Origin: an uncultured Rikenella sp.
GTDB taxonomy: Bacteria > Bacteroidota > Bacteroidia > Bacteroidales > Rikenellaceae
Reading direction: 5' to 3'
DNA: 32,295 nt
NCBI GenBank assembly: GCA_947627885.1
Contig: CANQXP010000018.1
Location: 1 to 32,295 of the forward strand
Shown here: positions 16,059 to 23,107 of the stretch, piece after piece
How positions within the stretch are numbered: the stretch's first letter is position 1
Layout of the letters: the number at the start of each line of letters is the position of its first letter
The notes under the pieces: generated by a model
Told to the model about the DNA's origin: nothing
What the model saw: only the letters and a program-made list of their open reading frames with translations
Database searches by the model: none
Made by a program: the position numbers and the translations under genes

Positions 16059-17033
16059 ATGAGCAAAGGACCGATTTCACAGTTCATTACACACAATTAC
16101 CGCCATTTCAACGCCGCAGCGCTGGTGGATGCGGCCAAGGCATACGAGGAGCACATGAACGCCGGGGGCAAGATGATGATTACGCTCGGCGGGGCGATGT
16201 CCACGGCCGAATTGGGCATATCGCTGGCCGAGATGATCCGTCAGGACAAGGTGCAGATCATCACCTGCACGGGGGCCAACCTGGAGGAAGACCTGATGAA
16301 CCTGGTAGCCCATTCGCACTACAAACGGGTGCCGAACTACCGCGACCTGACGCCGGTGCAGGAGCGCGAGTTGCTGGACAATCACCTGAACCGCGTGACG
16401 GACACCTGTATCCCGGAGGAGGAGGCTTTCCGCCGCCTGCAGGGGCATATGGAGAAGATTTGGAAAGATGCCGACGCCAAGGGGGAACGCTATCTGCCCT
16501 ACGAATTCATGTATAAGCTGATCCGCAGCGGGGAGCTGGAGCAGTATTACGAGATCGACCCGAAGAACAGCTGGATGCTGGCCGCGTGCGAGAAGAACCT
16601 GCCGATCATCGTGCCGGGCTGGGAGGACTCGACGATGGGCAATATCTTCACGTCGTATGTCATCAAGGGCGAGATGAAGGCGTCGACGGTCAAAGGCGGG
16701 ATCGAAACGATGATGTTCCTGTGCGACTGGTATAAGAAGAACAGCGGCGGCAAGGGCGTGGGCTTTTTCCAGATTGCGGGCGGTATATCGGGCGACTTCC
16801 CGATCTGCTGCGTGCCGATGATGTATCAGGATCTGGGCTGGGAAGAGACTCCGTTCTGGGCTTACTTCTGCCAGATCTCGGACTCGACCACCTCCTACGG
16901 TTCGTATTCGGGCGCGGTGCCGAACGAGAAGATCACGTGGGGCAAGCTGGATATCGATACGCCGAAGTTTATCGTGGAATCCGACGCTACGATCGTGGCG
17001 CCGCTGATGTTCGCATATATCCTGGGCTGGTAG
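16059..17033 (+). CDS. Deoxyhypusine synthase-like protein
   Basis: A 324-residue member of the deoxyhypusine synthase family (PF01916), NAD-dependent enzymes that transfer the aminobutyl group of spermidine. Family features: MMITLGGAMSTAELG, IITCTGANLEEDL, IVPGWEDSTMGN, and the C-terminal SGAVPNEKITWGKL. Lys296 in WGK matches the catalytic lysine of human DHS (K329), so it looks enzymatically competent. Bacteria have no eIF5A, the eukaryotic substrate. Bacterial homologues include homospermidine synthase-like enzymes and uncharacterised ones, so a polyamine reaction is the reasonable guess but the acceptor is unknown. It is a single gene with its own terminator, divergent from crcB-pta. Confidence 0.9.
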   Translation: MSKGPISQFITHNYRHFNAAALVDAAKAYEEHMNAGGKMMITLGGAMSTAELGISLAEMIRQDKVQIITCTGANLEEDLMNLVAHSHYKRVPNYRDLTPVQERELLDNHLNRVTDTCIPEEEAFRRLQGHMEKIWKDADAKGERYLPYEFMYKLIRSGELEQYYEIDPKNSWMLAACEKNLPIIVPGWEDSTMGNIFTSYVIKGEMKASTVKGGIETMMFLCDWYKKNSGGKGVGFFQIAGGISGDFPICCVPMMYQDLGWEETPFWAYFCQISDSTTSYGSYSGAVPNEKITWGKLDIDTPKFIVESDATIVAPLMFAYILGW

Positions 17034-17054
17034 CTATCACCGTTACTATTTGTG

Positions 17055-17092
17055 GGCGCGCTTTCTCGTTACGAGGAAAGCGCGCCTTTTTT
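17055..17092 (+). terminator. Intrinsic terminator after the deoxyhypusine-synthase-like gene
   Basis: A long stem runs from GGCGCGCTTT through CTCG/CGAG to AAAGCGCGCC with one bulged G, followed by six T (17087-17092). Confidence 0.93.
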
Positions 17093-17206
17093 GTTGAGGC
17101 CGGGGATGGCTGTTGATTCCTTCCGGTTTCTTTTCCGGAGTTGTAGAAAGGAACTGAACCGTTTCGGGCTCGAAACATTTACGCCCCCGTGAGATCACCG
17201 CTCTGA

Positions 17207-17584
17207 CGGTGTCGCCGAAGCGACTTCGACCCCTGCCCGGCGGGATGGCGGGTGCCGCTGAGCGGTGAAGTGGCGGGCGGACGTAATCCGTGGGGCTGTT
17301 TCACGGCGGATAACAGCTTCTGGTGCGAAACGCCGGCAGCGTCGGCCGGAAGGCGATGGACGTTTCCGGAGTCGAACGGCGGCGATGATTGGTATCCGCT
17401 GACCCCGCGCCGCTATTACACGAGCGGAAATTTTCAATTGGGAGCCGGTTTTTGCCACACTGCCACGATCAGTGACGACACGCCCTCCTCCGGACGCCAT
17501 TTCGTTTACAGCAAAGAGTGGGTGCACAATTTCGAGTCGCATTCCCGCGCCCACGGCCATTCCGTCCGCTGCGTACGGGAGTGA
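17207..17584 (+). pseudogene. Start-less C-terminal fragment of a FISUMP-type surface protein (fragment 1)
   Basis: The frame opens just after an in-frame TGA at 17204-17206 and gives SDFDPCPAGWRVP, then a variable stretch with NPWGCF, GRRWTFP and DDWYPLTP, ending GHSVRCVRE. This is the C-terminal half of the Fibrobacter succinogenes major paralogous (FISUMP, TIGR02145-like) domain found on Bacteroidota lipoproteins. There is no signal peptide, no lipobox and no plausible start upstream, and a terminator lies before it. It is therefore a remnant or a silent cassette. A homologous fragment lies in opposite orientation at 20102-20578, and the two share near-identical DNA at DPCPAGWRVP and identical DNA at their ends. 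The rest of 17093-17206 holds nothing I recognise. Confidence 0.75.
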
Positions 17585-17599
17585 CGGGGATACGGAAGG
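17567..17599 (+). repeat. 33-base inverted repeat, copy 1
   Basis: A perfect 33-base match, in inverted orientation, to 20087-20119. It covers the last codons of fragment 1 (RCVRE), its TGA and 15 bases beyond it. Confidence 0.9.
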
Positions 17600-17615
17600 G
17601 GGAGACGGAGGAAAT

Positions 17616-17649
17616 GAAAAAGCCTCCTTCCTACGCAGAGAAAGGAGGC
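17616..17649 (-). terminator. Intrinsic terminator of the CoA-transferase gene
   Basis: On the - strand, GCCTCCTT and AAGGAGGC form an 8-bp stem (17649-17642 with 17629-17622) followed by TTTTTC. It lies 21 bases after the stop. Confidence 0.75.
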
Positions 17650-17670
17650 CTGAACAGATATGCAGGAGAT

Positions 17671-18990
17671 TTACTTCCCGCAGGTCATCTTAATATAAGT
17701 GTGGTGCGGCCCGAAACGCTCGAATGCCGCTTTGTCCAACTCTTCCTGGTGGGCCGGGTTGGCCACGCTGATCATCAGCCGCGCCCGCTCCTGCAACGTC
17801 CGTCCGTACAGGTTGACAGCCCCGTATTCCGTCACGAACCAGTGCATGTGCGCGCGGGTAGTGACTACGCCTGCCCCCGGATTGAGCACCGGGGCGATCT
17901 TGCTGATCCCTTTGTTGGTGGTCGAAGGCATGGCCACGATCGCCTTGCCGTTTTTCGAGAGCGACGAACCGTAGATAAAGTCGATCTGCCCCCCGACGCC
18001 CGAATAGTGCTTGGTACCGATCGAGTCGGCGCAGACCTGCCCGGTGATGTCCACCTGCAGGGCCGAGTTGATCGCCGTGAAGTTCGGGTTTTGCGAAATG
18101 ATATACGGGTCGTTAGTGTATCCCACGTCCATCATCAGCACGCCGGGGTTGTCGTCGATAAAGTCGTAGACCTTCTGGGACCCCATCAGGAAAGTGGAGA
18201 CCATTTTGCCCGGATCCGTCACTTTGTTCTTCCCGTTGATGACGCCCGATTCCACTAGCGGCAGCACGCCGTCGGCGAACATTTCGGTATGGATGCCGAG
18301 GTTCTTGTGGTTTTTCAGCTGGGCCAGCACCGCGTTCGGGATGGCGCCGATCCCCATCTGGAGGCAGGCCCCGTCCTCGATCAGTTCCGCACAGTGCTTA
18401 CCGATCGCCGTTTCGATCTCGTTCGGTTCGGTGAAGGGAGCCTCGATCAGTGGGGTGTCGTCCTCGCACCAGATGTCGATCTCCGACATGCGGATCATCG
18501 CCTGACCGAACGCCCTCGGCACGTGTTTGTTAATCACGGCGATCACGGTGTCGGCCAACTCGACCGCCGCCAGCGTGGCGTCCACCGAAGTTCCCAGCGA
18601 CACATAGCCGTGCTTGTCCGGCGGCGATACCTGGATCATCGCCACATTGATCGGGAGCGCCCCGCAGCGGTAGAGTTTCTGCGTCTCGCTCAGGAACACG
18701 GGGATATAGTCCGCGTATCCCTCCTGGGTCGCGCGGCGCAGGTTACCGCCCACGAAGAACTGCGCCGACTGGAAAATGCCCTCGTATTTGGCATCCGCAT
18801 ACGGCGCTGGCCCCTCGGTATGCAGGTGGTGGATGTATACGTCTTTGAGCTCGCCGTGGTCGCCGCGCGCGCAAAGGGCTTTGATCAGGCACTGCGGTGC
18901 GCTGGCCACCGAGCTCAGATGGACATGGTCGCCGCTTTTGACGGCCTTCACAGCCTCGTCAGCCGAAACAATTTTGATGTTTGGGTTCAT
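17671..18990 (-). CDS. Acetyl-CoA hydrolase / CoA-transferase family protein
   Basis: A 439-residue family I CoA-transferase of the acetyl-CoA hydrolase / 4-hydroxybutyrate CoA-transferase type. These move CoA between acetyl-CoA and another carboxylate through a glutamyl-CoA intermediate. The active-site glutamate is E236 in LGIHTEMFADG, following LQMGIGAIPNAVLAQL. YSGVGGQIDFIYGSS and TTRAHMHWFVTEYGAVNLYG are the C-terminal domain signatures. ATG 18990 (MNPNIKIVSADEAV) fits the family; the earlier in-frame ATG at 19041 overlaps the divergent promoter region. The acceptor (succinate, 4-hydroxybutyrate, butyrate or water) cannot be told from sequence. With pta and ackA in the window it gives a second route between acetyl-CoA and acetate. 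Confidence 0.93.
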   Translation of the reverse strand: MNPNIKIVSADEAVKAVKSGDHVHLSSVASAPQCLIKALCARGDHGELKDVYIHHLHTEGPAPYADAKYEGIFQSAQFFVGGNLRRATQEGYADYIPVFLSETQKLYRCGALPINVAMIQVSPPDKHGYVSLGTSVDATLAAVELADTVIAVINKHVPRAFGQAMIRMSEIDIWCEDDTPLIEAPFTEPNEIETAIGKHCAELIEDGACLQMGIGAIPNAVLAQLKNHKNLGIHTEMFADGVLPLVESGVINGKNKVTDPGKMVSTFLMGSQKVYDFIDDNPGVLMMDVGYTNDPYIISQNPNFTAINSALQVDITGQVCADSIGTKHYSGVGGQIDFIYGSSLSKNGKAIVAMPSTTNKGISKIAPVLNPGAGVVTTRAHMHWFVTEYGAVNLYGRTLQERARLMISVANPAHQEELDKAAFERFGPHHTYIKMTCGK

Positions 18991-19034
18991 AAGGTTCGTT
19001 ATGCGTTTGTTTGGTAGTGTGATGGTTCTATAGA

Positions 19035-19066
19035 TTGACAAATTTAAAGAAAATTAATTATCTTTA
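19035..19066 (+). promoter_or_regulatory. Promoter of the beta-propeller gene
   Basis: TTG (19035-19037), 21 bases, then TATCTTTA (19059-19066), one base off TAnnTTTG. The start point near 19073 favours ATG 19093 over GTG 19078 as translation start. Confidence 0.5.
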
Positions 19067-19092
19067 CTGCAAGTATTGTGAAAGAAAAAACA

Positions 19093-20031
19093 ATGAAACC
19101 GATTTCTTTTTTCGCCGCGACGCTTTCGGTCTTGTCCATAGCGGGCACAGTTTCGGCCCAGAATGCGGCGCCTCTGCCGAAAAAGGCGGAGGTCTATACC
19201 GTGACGGAGCATATCCGGTTCAACGAAGGGACGCTTCCGTTGAAGAACGGGGGGATACTGCTCTCCAATTTCGGGACGGATACGTTCGACCCGCTCAATA
19301 AGGAGGGGAAAGGGTATATCGTCCTGCTGGACAAGGAGAACAGGGTGCTGTTCCCGGCTTCGGGTGCGCTCAACGCGCCGAAGGGGATGGCGGTGAAAGA
19401 CGGGTGCCTCTTTATCGCGGACGTGGGTTGCGTGGTGGTGTATGATATGAAGCGGCCGGAGTTGCGGCCGGTGAAGATCGCTTTCCCGGAGGGGGAGTTG
19501 TTCGTGAATGACATTGTTGCTTTAGGGGATTTCCTGCTGGTCTCCGTGACCAATACGGGACATCTGTATGCGCTGGATGTGAAGGACTGCGACGCGGTGT
19601 GGAGCGCGCAGCGACCCAAGCCGCGAAAGGTGGCCGATATTCCGGGGGCCAACGGGTTGGCGGAACACGAAGGGACTTTGTTCATCGCTTCGTATGATCC
19701 GAACGAGCAGCCGGGCGAACAGAATGTCATCTATGCTATCGACATGGCCACGCCGGGGGCGAAGCCTGTCAATTTGCTGGGGTCGCGCTACGGGCAGTAC
19801 GACGGGGTGGCGGTGTCGCCGGACGGCTTCAGGCTCTATTTCAGCAACTGGAAAAATGCGGAGGGACGTGCGGAGGTGGGATACATCGACTTGTCGCCGG
19901 ACAAGAAAAACGCGGTGACGATCCTGGATTTAGGCGTGGAGTTGCAGGGGCCGGCGGACATCTGCATATCGGACGGGTACCTGTTCATTCCGGACTTGCC
20001 GGCGAACAAACTCTATATCGTGGCGATATAA
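19093..20031 (+). CDS. Secreted beta-propeller protein, SMP-30/gluconolactonase-like
   Basis: A 312-residue protein with a signal peptide (MKPISFFAATLSVLSIAGTVSAQ). The mature part shows repeated four-strand blades: GGILLSNFGTDTFDP, GMAVKDGCLFIADVG, LGDFLLVSVTNTGHLYAL, GLAEHEGTLFIASYDP, GVAVSPDGFRLYFSNW and DICISDGYLFIPDLPANKLY. This pattern matches six-bladed SMP-30/Gluconolactonase/LRE-like propellers, which include lactonases and ligand-binding proteins. Catalytic metal ligands are not clearly assignable, so a binding role is equally possible. ATG 19093 is preferred over GTG 19078 because the latter would fall almost at the predicted transcription start. The gene is divergent from the CoA-transferase gene and alone in its unit. 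Confidence 0.8.
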   Translation: MKPISFFAATLSVLSIAGTVSAQNAAPLPKKAEVYTVTEHIRFNEGTLPLKNGGILLSNFGTDTFDPLNKEGKGYIVLLDKENRVLFPASGALNAPKGMAVKDGCLFIADVGCVVVYDMKRPELRPVKIAFPEGELFVNDIVALGDFLLVSVTNTGHLYALDVKDCDAVWSAQRPKPRKVADIPGANGLAEHEGTLFIASYDPNEQPGEQNVIYAIDMATPGAKPVNLLGSRYGQYDGVAVSPDGFRLYFSNWKNAEGRAEVGYIDLSPDKKNAVTILDLGVELQGPADICISDGYLFIPDLPANKLYIVAI

Positions 20032-20061
20032 TCCGGTTTTTCCGGGGTTTTGGATCAAAGG

Positions 20062-20085
20062 GGCGGCCGTCATGCACGGGCCGCC
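20062..20085. terminator. Hairpin between the beta-propeller gene and the converging fragment
   Basis: GGCGGCC (20062-20068) and GGCCGCC (20079-20085) pair around a 10-base loop. No T-tract lies on the + side, and only CCCCTTTG on the - side. Possibly a weak bidirectional terminator. Confidence 0.4.
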
Positions 20086-20086
20086 T

Positions 20087-20119
20087 CCTTCCGTATCCCC
20101 GTCACTCCCGTACGCAGCG
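20087..20119 (-). repeat. 33-base inverted repeat, copy 2
   Basis: The exact reverse complement of 17567-17599. It covers the last codons, the stop and 15 bases beyond the stop of fragment 2. Confidence 0.9.
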
Positions 20120-20578
20120 AACGGGATAACCATTGGCACGGCCCGTACCGACCGTGCCGAAAGGGTCGGTCAGATTAGGGTCGAAAACGGGACGGTATGC
20201 CGTCGTACCCGTGGCGGTGGTTGTCCAAAGATAGCTGACCGTTTTCATGGTTGACAGCTTCCCGTTGGATCCTGAGCACCAGCCGTCACCTGGATACCAG
20301 GCCGTTAGATCTTCTTGTATTACAGGCAATCGCCGTCCTTGCGACGTCCCGGTTCCTTCCCATGCTGTATTCGCAGTCTTATAATATTGCCAGGGACTTT
20401 TTCCGCTCGCTTTGTCGCCGCCCTCCGGCACCCGCCACCCCGCCGGGCAGGGGTCGAAAAGGGTTTTATCCAAGTCCCGCCATAGGCTGCCGTTGTGGGG
20501 CGCAGTCCAGTCGTTCTGCGGGGCCGAGAAATAGAAGCCGGAGAGGTTGCGGATCGCGGAAAGCGTAAAGTTTACAGG
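20102..20578 (-). pseudogene. Start-less C-terminal fragment of a FISUMP-type surface protein (fragment 2)
   Basis: The frame is open from just after an in-frame TGA (20581-20579) to TGA 20104-20102. It reads PVNFTLSAIRNLSGFYFS, then NDWTAPHNGSLW, DKTLFDPCPAGWRVP, GKSPWQYY, QGRRLPV, TAWYPGDGWC and VSYLWTTTATG, ending RANGYPVRCVRE. That is a complete FISUMP-type C-terminal domain without a start or signal peptide. Its 5' end overlaps the last codons of the upstream lipoprotein gene by 7 bases in another frame, so either a deletion joined them or it is a stored cassette. Its start could conceivably come from frameshifting off that gene. Compared with fragment 1, the conserved ends match at DNA level while the middle has diverged. 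Confidence 0.75.
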
Positions 20579-21444
20579 TCAGCCGAGAGGGAGAGAGCGC
20601 CGCAGACTTCCGTCGAGGTTTCGCCCACGCCTCCGCCGACCATTTGGTTCAGGGCCGTATAGACTTTCACTTGCCGGATGGCGGTCAGGTGGGCCGGGTT
20701 CCCCTCCGCGTCTACCGCGTTGGCGATGTCGAACTTATTGCTTCCCCGGGTATCCGGGTCGTTTCCGGCCGTATCGTTGTAATCCGCCGACCAGTTGTCG
20801 GCATATCCCCACGCGAAAGCGGCCTGGACGAATTTCTGGTCTTGCTCGCTCCACGACGAGTTGTCCGGCAGGCGGATGCCGCTGAAAACCAGCGTGGCCG
20901 GATCGCCAGCCAGGAAAAGCGGCCAGTAGCTTTGCGGGTGGAACGTAACGGTGCCTACCGTGCCGCTCCCGCTCTGGTTATCGGTCCACGATACCGCCTC
21001 CGCTGTTACTGTTTGGGCAGGTTTGGTATAAGTGACCGTATAACCGGCAACGGTTCCGGCGGTCTCGTCTTCCGAGCCTTTGAGCCGGTACCAGTGTGTG
21101 CCGTCGGGGCTGACCTCCACGATGCCGGGCTCGGAGTTGCCGTCGAAGGCGTTGCCGAAGATCACGAAATCGGTGCCGCCGATATTCTGCACGTCATGGT
21201 CGAATTCGAAGACCACGTAGCCGCCGAACCCTCCCAGCGAGAGGCAGCCGTTCTTTCCGCCGACGATACCCGCTGCGGCCTGCATATTGCCCAGCGAGGT
21301 GTTGATAAATTGACCCGGGGCCGGGCGGTATTCCACCACGCGGGAGATCCATTTGGAGTTCCTTGGGTCTTTCGACCCCTTTTCGGAGTTGCAGGCCGTG
21401 GCGAACAGGCCCAAGATGGTAAGCGCAAAAGCGGTAGGTTTCAT
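20572..21444 (-). CDS. Surface lipoprotein of the Bacteroidota 'cell surface protein' type
   Basis: A 290-residue lipoprotein with lipobox LFATAC (Cys about residue 18). ATG 21444 was chosen because the earlier in-frame ATG at 21483 would lie upstream of a consensus -7 box. The body looks beta-rich and lectin-like: CLSLGGFGGYVVFEFDHDVQ, FVIFGNAFDGNSEPGIVEVS, WYRLKGSEDE, FAWGYADNW, KFDIANAVDAEGNP, ending GETSTEVCGA. I recognise this as a family of Bacteroidota surface proteins, some members of which occur in TonB-dependent (for example cobalamin) uptake loci; no such partner is in this window. Its ligand is unknown. The stop codon overlaps the start of the downstream FISUMP fragment. Confidence 0.75.
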   Translation of the reverse strand: MKPTAFALTILGLFATACNSEKGSKDPRNSKWISRVVEYRPAPGQFINTSLGNMQAAAGIVGGKNGCLSLGGFGGYVVFEFDHDVQNIGGTDFVIFGNAFDGNSEPGIVEVSPDGTHWYRLKGSEDETAGTVAGYTVTYTKPAQTVTAEAVSWTDNQSGSGTVGTVTFHPQSYWPLFLAGDPATLVFSGIRLPDNSSWSEQDQKFVQAAFAWGYADNWSADYNDTAGNDPDTRGSNKFDIANAVDAEGNPAHLTAIRQVKVYTALNQMVGGGVGETSTEVCGALSLSADL

Positions 21445-21464
21445 GGTTGCTGTGAATTGAAAAA

Positions 21465-21472
21465 CAAAGATA
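21465..21472 (-). promoter_or_regulatory. Promoter of the surface lipoprotein gene, -7 element
   Basis: TATCTTTG on the - strand fits TAnnTTTG exactly and lies 20 bases before ATG 21444. No clear -33 element is seen. Confidence 0.55.
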
Positions 21473-21507
21473 GCTTTTTTCACTGACAGGCATATAATGG
21501 AACCGTT

Positions 21508-21540
21508 TTTGTTTAGTGCCCGTAGATTTGCGTATATTTA
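21508..21540 (+). promoter_or_regulatory. Promoter of the metallophosphoesterase gene
   Basis: TTTG (21508-21511), 21 bases, then TATATTTA (21533-21540). It is divergent from the lipoprotein promoter and 32 bases before the ATG. Confidence 0.6.
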
Positions 21541-21572
21541 CGACCTTTTTTCCATGAAAAAGATTTGATGTT

Positions 21573-22781
21573 ATGATAGTTTTCCTGCTGTCGGTGATCG
21601 CTGTTCTGAGTTTGGCGAGCGATATTTACATTTGGTTCCGCTATCTCCGGGGAACGGAAAAACGCCGGTTATCCGTCATCTATATCGCACAGGCGGTGTT
21701 GTTGGACGTAGCCCTGCCGGTGGTTTTTTACGCGGTGAGCCTGCGCTACGGCAGGGACGGCAGCTCGGCGCAGGCTATGCTGTGGCTGATGTGGGTGCTT
21801 TTGTTGTCGTTCGTGCCGAAGACGCTCTTTGCCTTGTTTCTGGGTGTAAATGACCTGCTGAACCGGATATTTCGGAAAAAGTGGCGTTTTTTCGAGATAA
21901 CGGGCGGCGTTTTGGCGGCTCTGGCCGTTTGCGTGCTGGTCTACGGGGCGTTATACGGCGTTTCGACGATACGGGTGAGCCGGGTGGTGGTCAGCTCGCC
22001 GAAAGTGCCGGAAGCGTTCGACGGTTACCGGATCGTCCAGTTTTCGGACACGCATATCGGCAATCTGGCTCCGTCGGGCACGCTGCTGGCGGATGTGATC
22101 GACACGATCCGTTCGCTCCGGCCTGACCTGATTGTGAACAGCGGCGACCTGGTCAATGTCCGGAGCTCGGAGATCACGCCGGCGGTATTCCGCGAGCTGA
22201 AACGCTTGCAGGCGCCCGACGGGGTGGTGTCGGTACTGGGGAATCATGATCTGGGCATATACATTCCCGGCGGCGATGATGCGGCGGCGCGCAGTCTGGA
22301 ACGGCTGAAACAGGTGCAGCATGCGCTGGGGTGGAATCTTTTGCAGAACGGGAAGGTCTGGCTCAGGCGCGGGGGTGACAGTTTGGCGGTGGCCGGGATC
22401 GATTTCCCGCACAACGGGCGGCATCACGGAATGCACGCCGTCGAGGTGGGGAGCGACCTGGGCCGAGCGATGCAGGGGGTGGATACTTCGCATTTCTCCG
22501 TTTTGGTGGCCCACACGCCGAGCATCTGGGACTCGATCCCGCAGGTGGCGGCCCCCGATCTCACGCTGTCGGGCCATATCCATGCCATGCAGATGAAGCT
22601 GAATCTGGGACGCTCTCATTTTTCACCGGCCGAGTTCCTCTATCCGGAGTGGTCGGGACTTTACGTCAGGGACGACCGGAGGCTCTATGTGAACGACGGG
22701 ATCGGATATGTGCTTTTCCCGATGCGTATCGGCGCCCCGGCCGAGGTGACACTCTATGAACTCCGGCGGTCGGCGGAGTAG
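21573..22781 (+). CDS. Membrane-anchored calcineurin-like metallophosphoesterase
   Basis: A 402-residue protein. The N-terminal 130 residues contain about four hydrophobic helices (near 2-22, 38-58, 68-92 and 108-130). The phosphoesterase domain then follows with all metal motifs: D159-x-H161 in FSDTHIG, D192 in NSGDLVN, N224-H225 in VLGNHDLG, VAHTP (with its His) and SGHIHAMQ. This layout resembles the YkuE/YaeI group, some of which cleave lipid-linked pyrophosphates such as UDP-diacylglucosamine; the true substrate is not known. The catalytic domain probably sits at the membrane surface. It has its own promoter and a terminator, so it is a single-gene unit. Confidence 0.9.
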   Translation: MIVFLLSVIAVLSLASDIYIWFRYLRGTEKRRLSVIYIAQAVLLDVALPVVFYAVSLRYGRDGSSAQAMLWLMWVLLLSFVPKTLFALFLGVNDLLNRIFRKKWRFFEITGGVLAALAVCVLVYGALYGVSTIRVSRVVVSSPKVPEAFDGYRIVQFSDTHIGNLAPSGTLLADVIDTIRSLRPDLIVNSGDLVNVRSSEITPAVFRELKRLQAPDGVVSVLGNHDLGIYIPGGDDAAARSLERLKQVQHALGWNLLQNGKVWLRRGGDSLAVAGIDFPHNGRHHGMHAVEVGSDLGRAMQGVDTSHFSVLVAHTPSIWDSIPQVAAPDLTLSGHIHAMQMKLNLGRSHFSPAEFLYPEWSGLYVRDDRRLYVNDGIGYVLFPMRIGAPAEVTLYELRRSAE

Positions 22782-22822
22782 TCGTTTCTGTCATAATAAA
22801 TTTTCCGTTGTTGTCAGATATA

Positions 22823-22858
22823 CCCGGCGGCCGTTTTTGCGGCCGCCGGGCTTTCTTG
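22823..22858 (+). terminator. Intrinsic terminator of the metallophosphoesterase gene
   Basis: CCCGGCGGCCG and CGGCCGCCGGG form a perfect 11-bp stem (22823-22850) with loop TTTTTG, followed by CTTTCTTG. Confidence 0.8.
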
Positions 22859-22904
22859 TGCCTTTTGCTGACGCTATTTCAACGGATGTCTTGTAAACTT
22901 TATG

Positions 22905-22919
22905 TGCAAAAAATTTGCA
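22905..22919. promoter_or_regulatory. Palindrome overlapping the -33 element of the pilus-locus promoter (candidate operator)
   Basis: TGCAAA-AAA-TTTGCA is a perfect 6-bp inverted repeat with a 3-base centre. Its right arm contains the TTTG used as -33 element, so a dimer bound here would block the promoter. Binding by the first gene product is inference. Confidence 0.4.
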
Positions 22920-22944
22920 ATTGGAATTTCTTTCAGTATTTTTG
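22914..22944 (+). promoter_or_regulatory. Promoter of the pilus locus
   Basis: TTTG (22914-22917), 19 bases, then TATTTTTG (22937-22944), a full match to the Bacteroidota consensus. The leader to ATG 23108 is about 155 bases and contains no obvious gene. With the terminator and palindrome this accounts for the gene-free stretch 22782-23107. Confidence 0.75.
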
Positions 22945-23107
22945 TTGTCAGATATTAGAGTGAAAAGGGTAATAAAGGGTTGGTTTTAATGATTACAGGG
23001 AGGCTGGAATCTTCAATCAATCAGTGTGTTGTATCGTGTGGGGGTATCCTTGTCATTCGGGTTTCCGCAGCAGCCGGATCGGGTGAAAGTGACATAAAAT
23101 AAGGGAG

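Noticed and set aside
17207-20578. Diversity-generating retroelement (template/variable repeat pair)
   Set aside because: FISUMP C-termini with shared 3' ends recall DGR targets, but the two cores differ throughout rather than at adenines only, and no reverse transcriptase is in the window.
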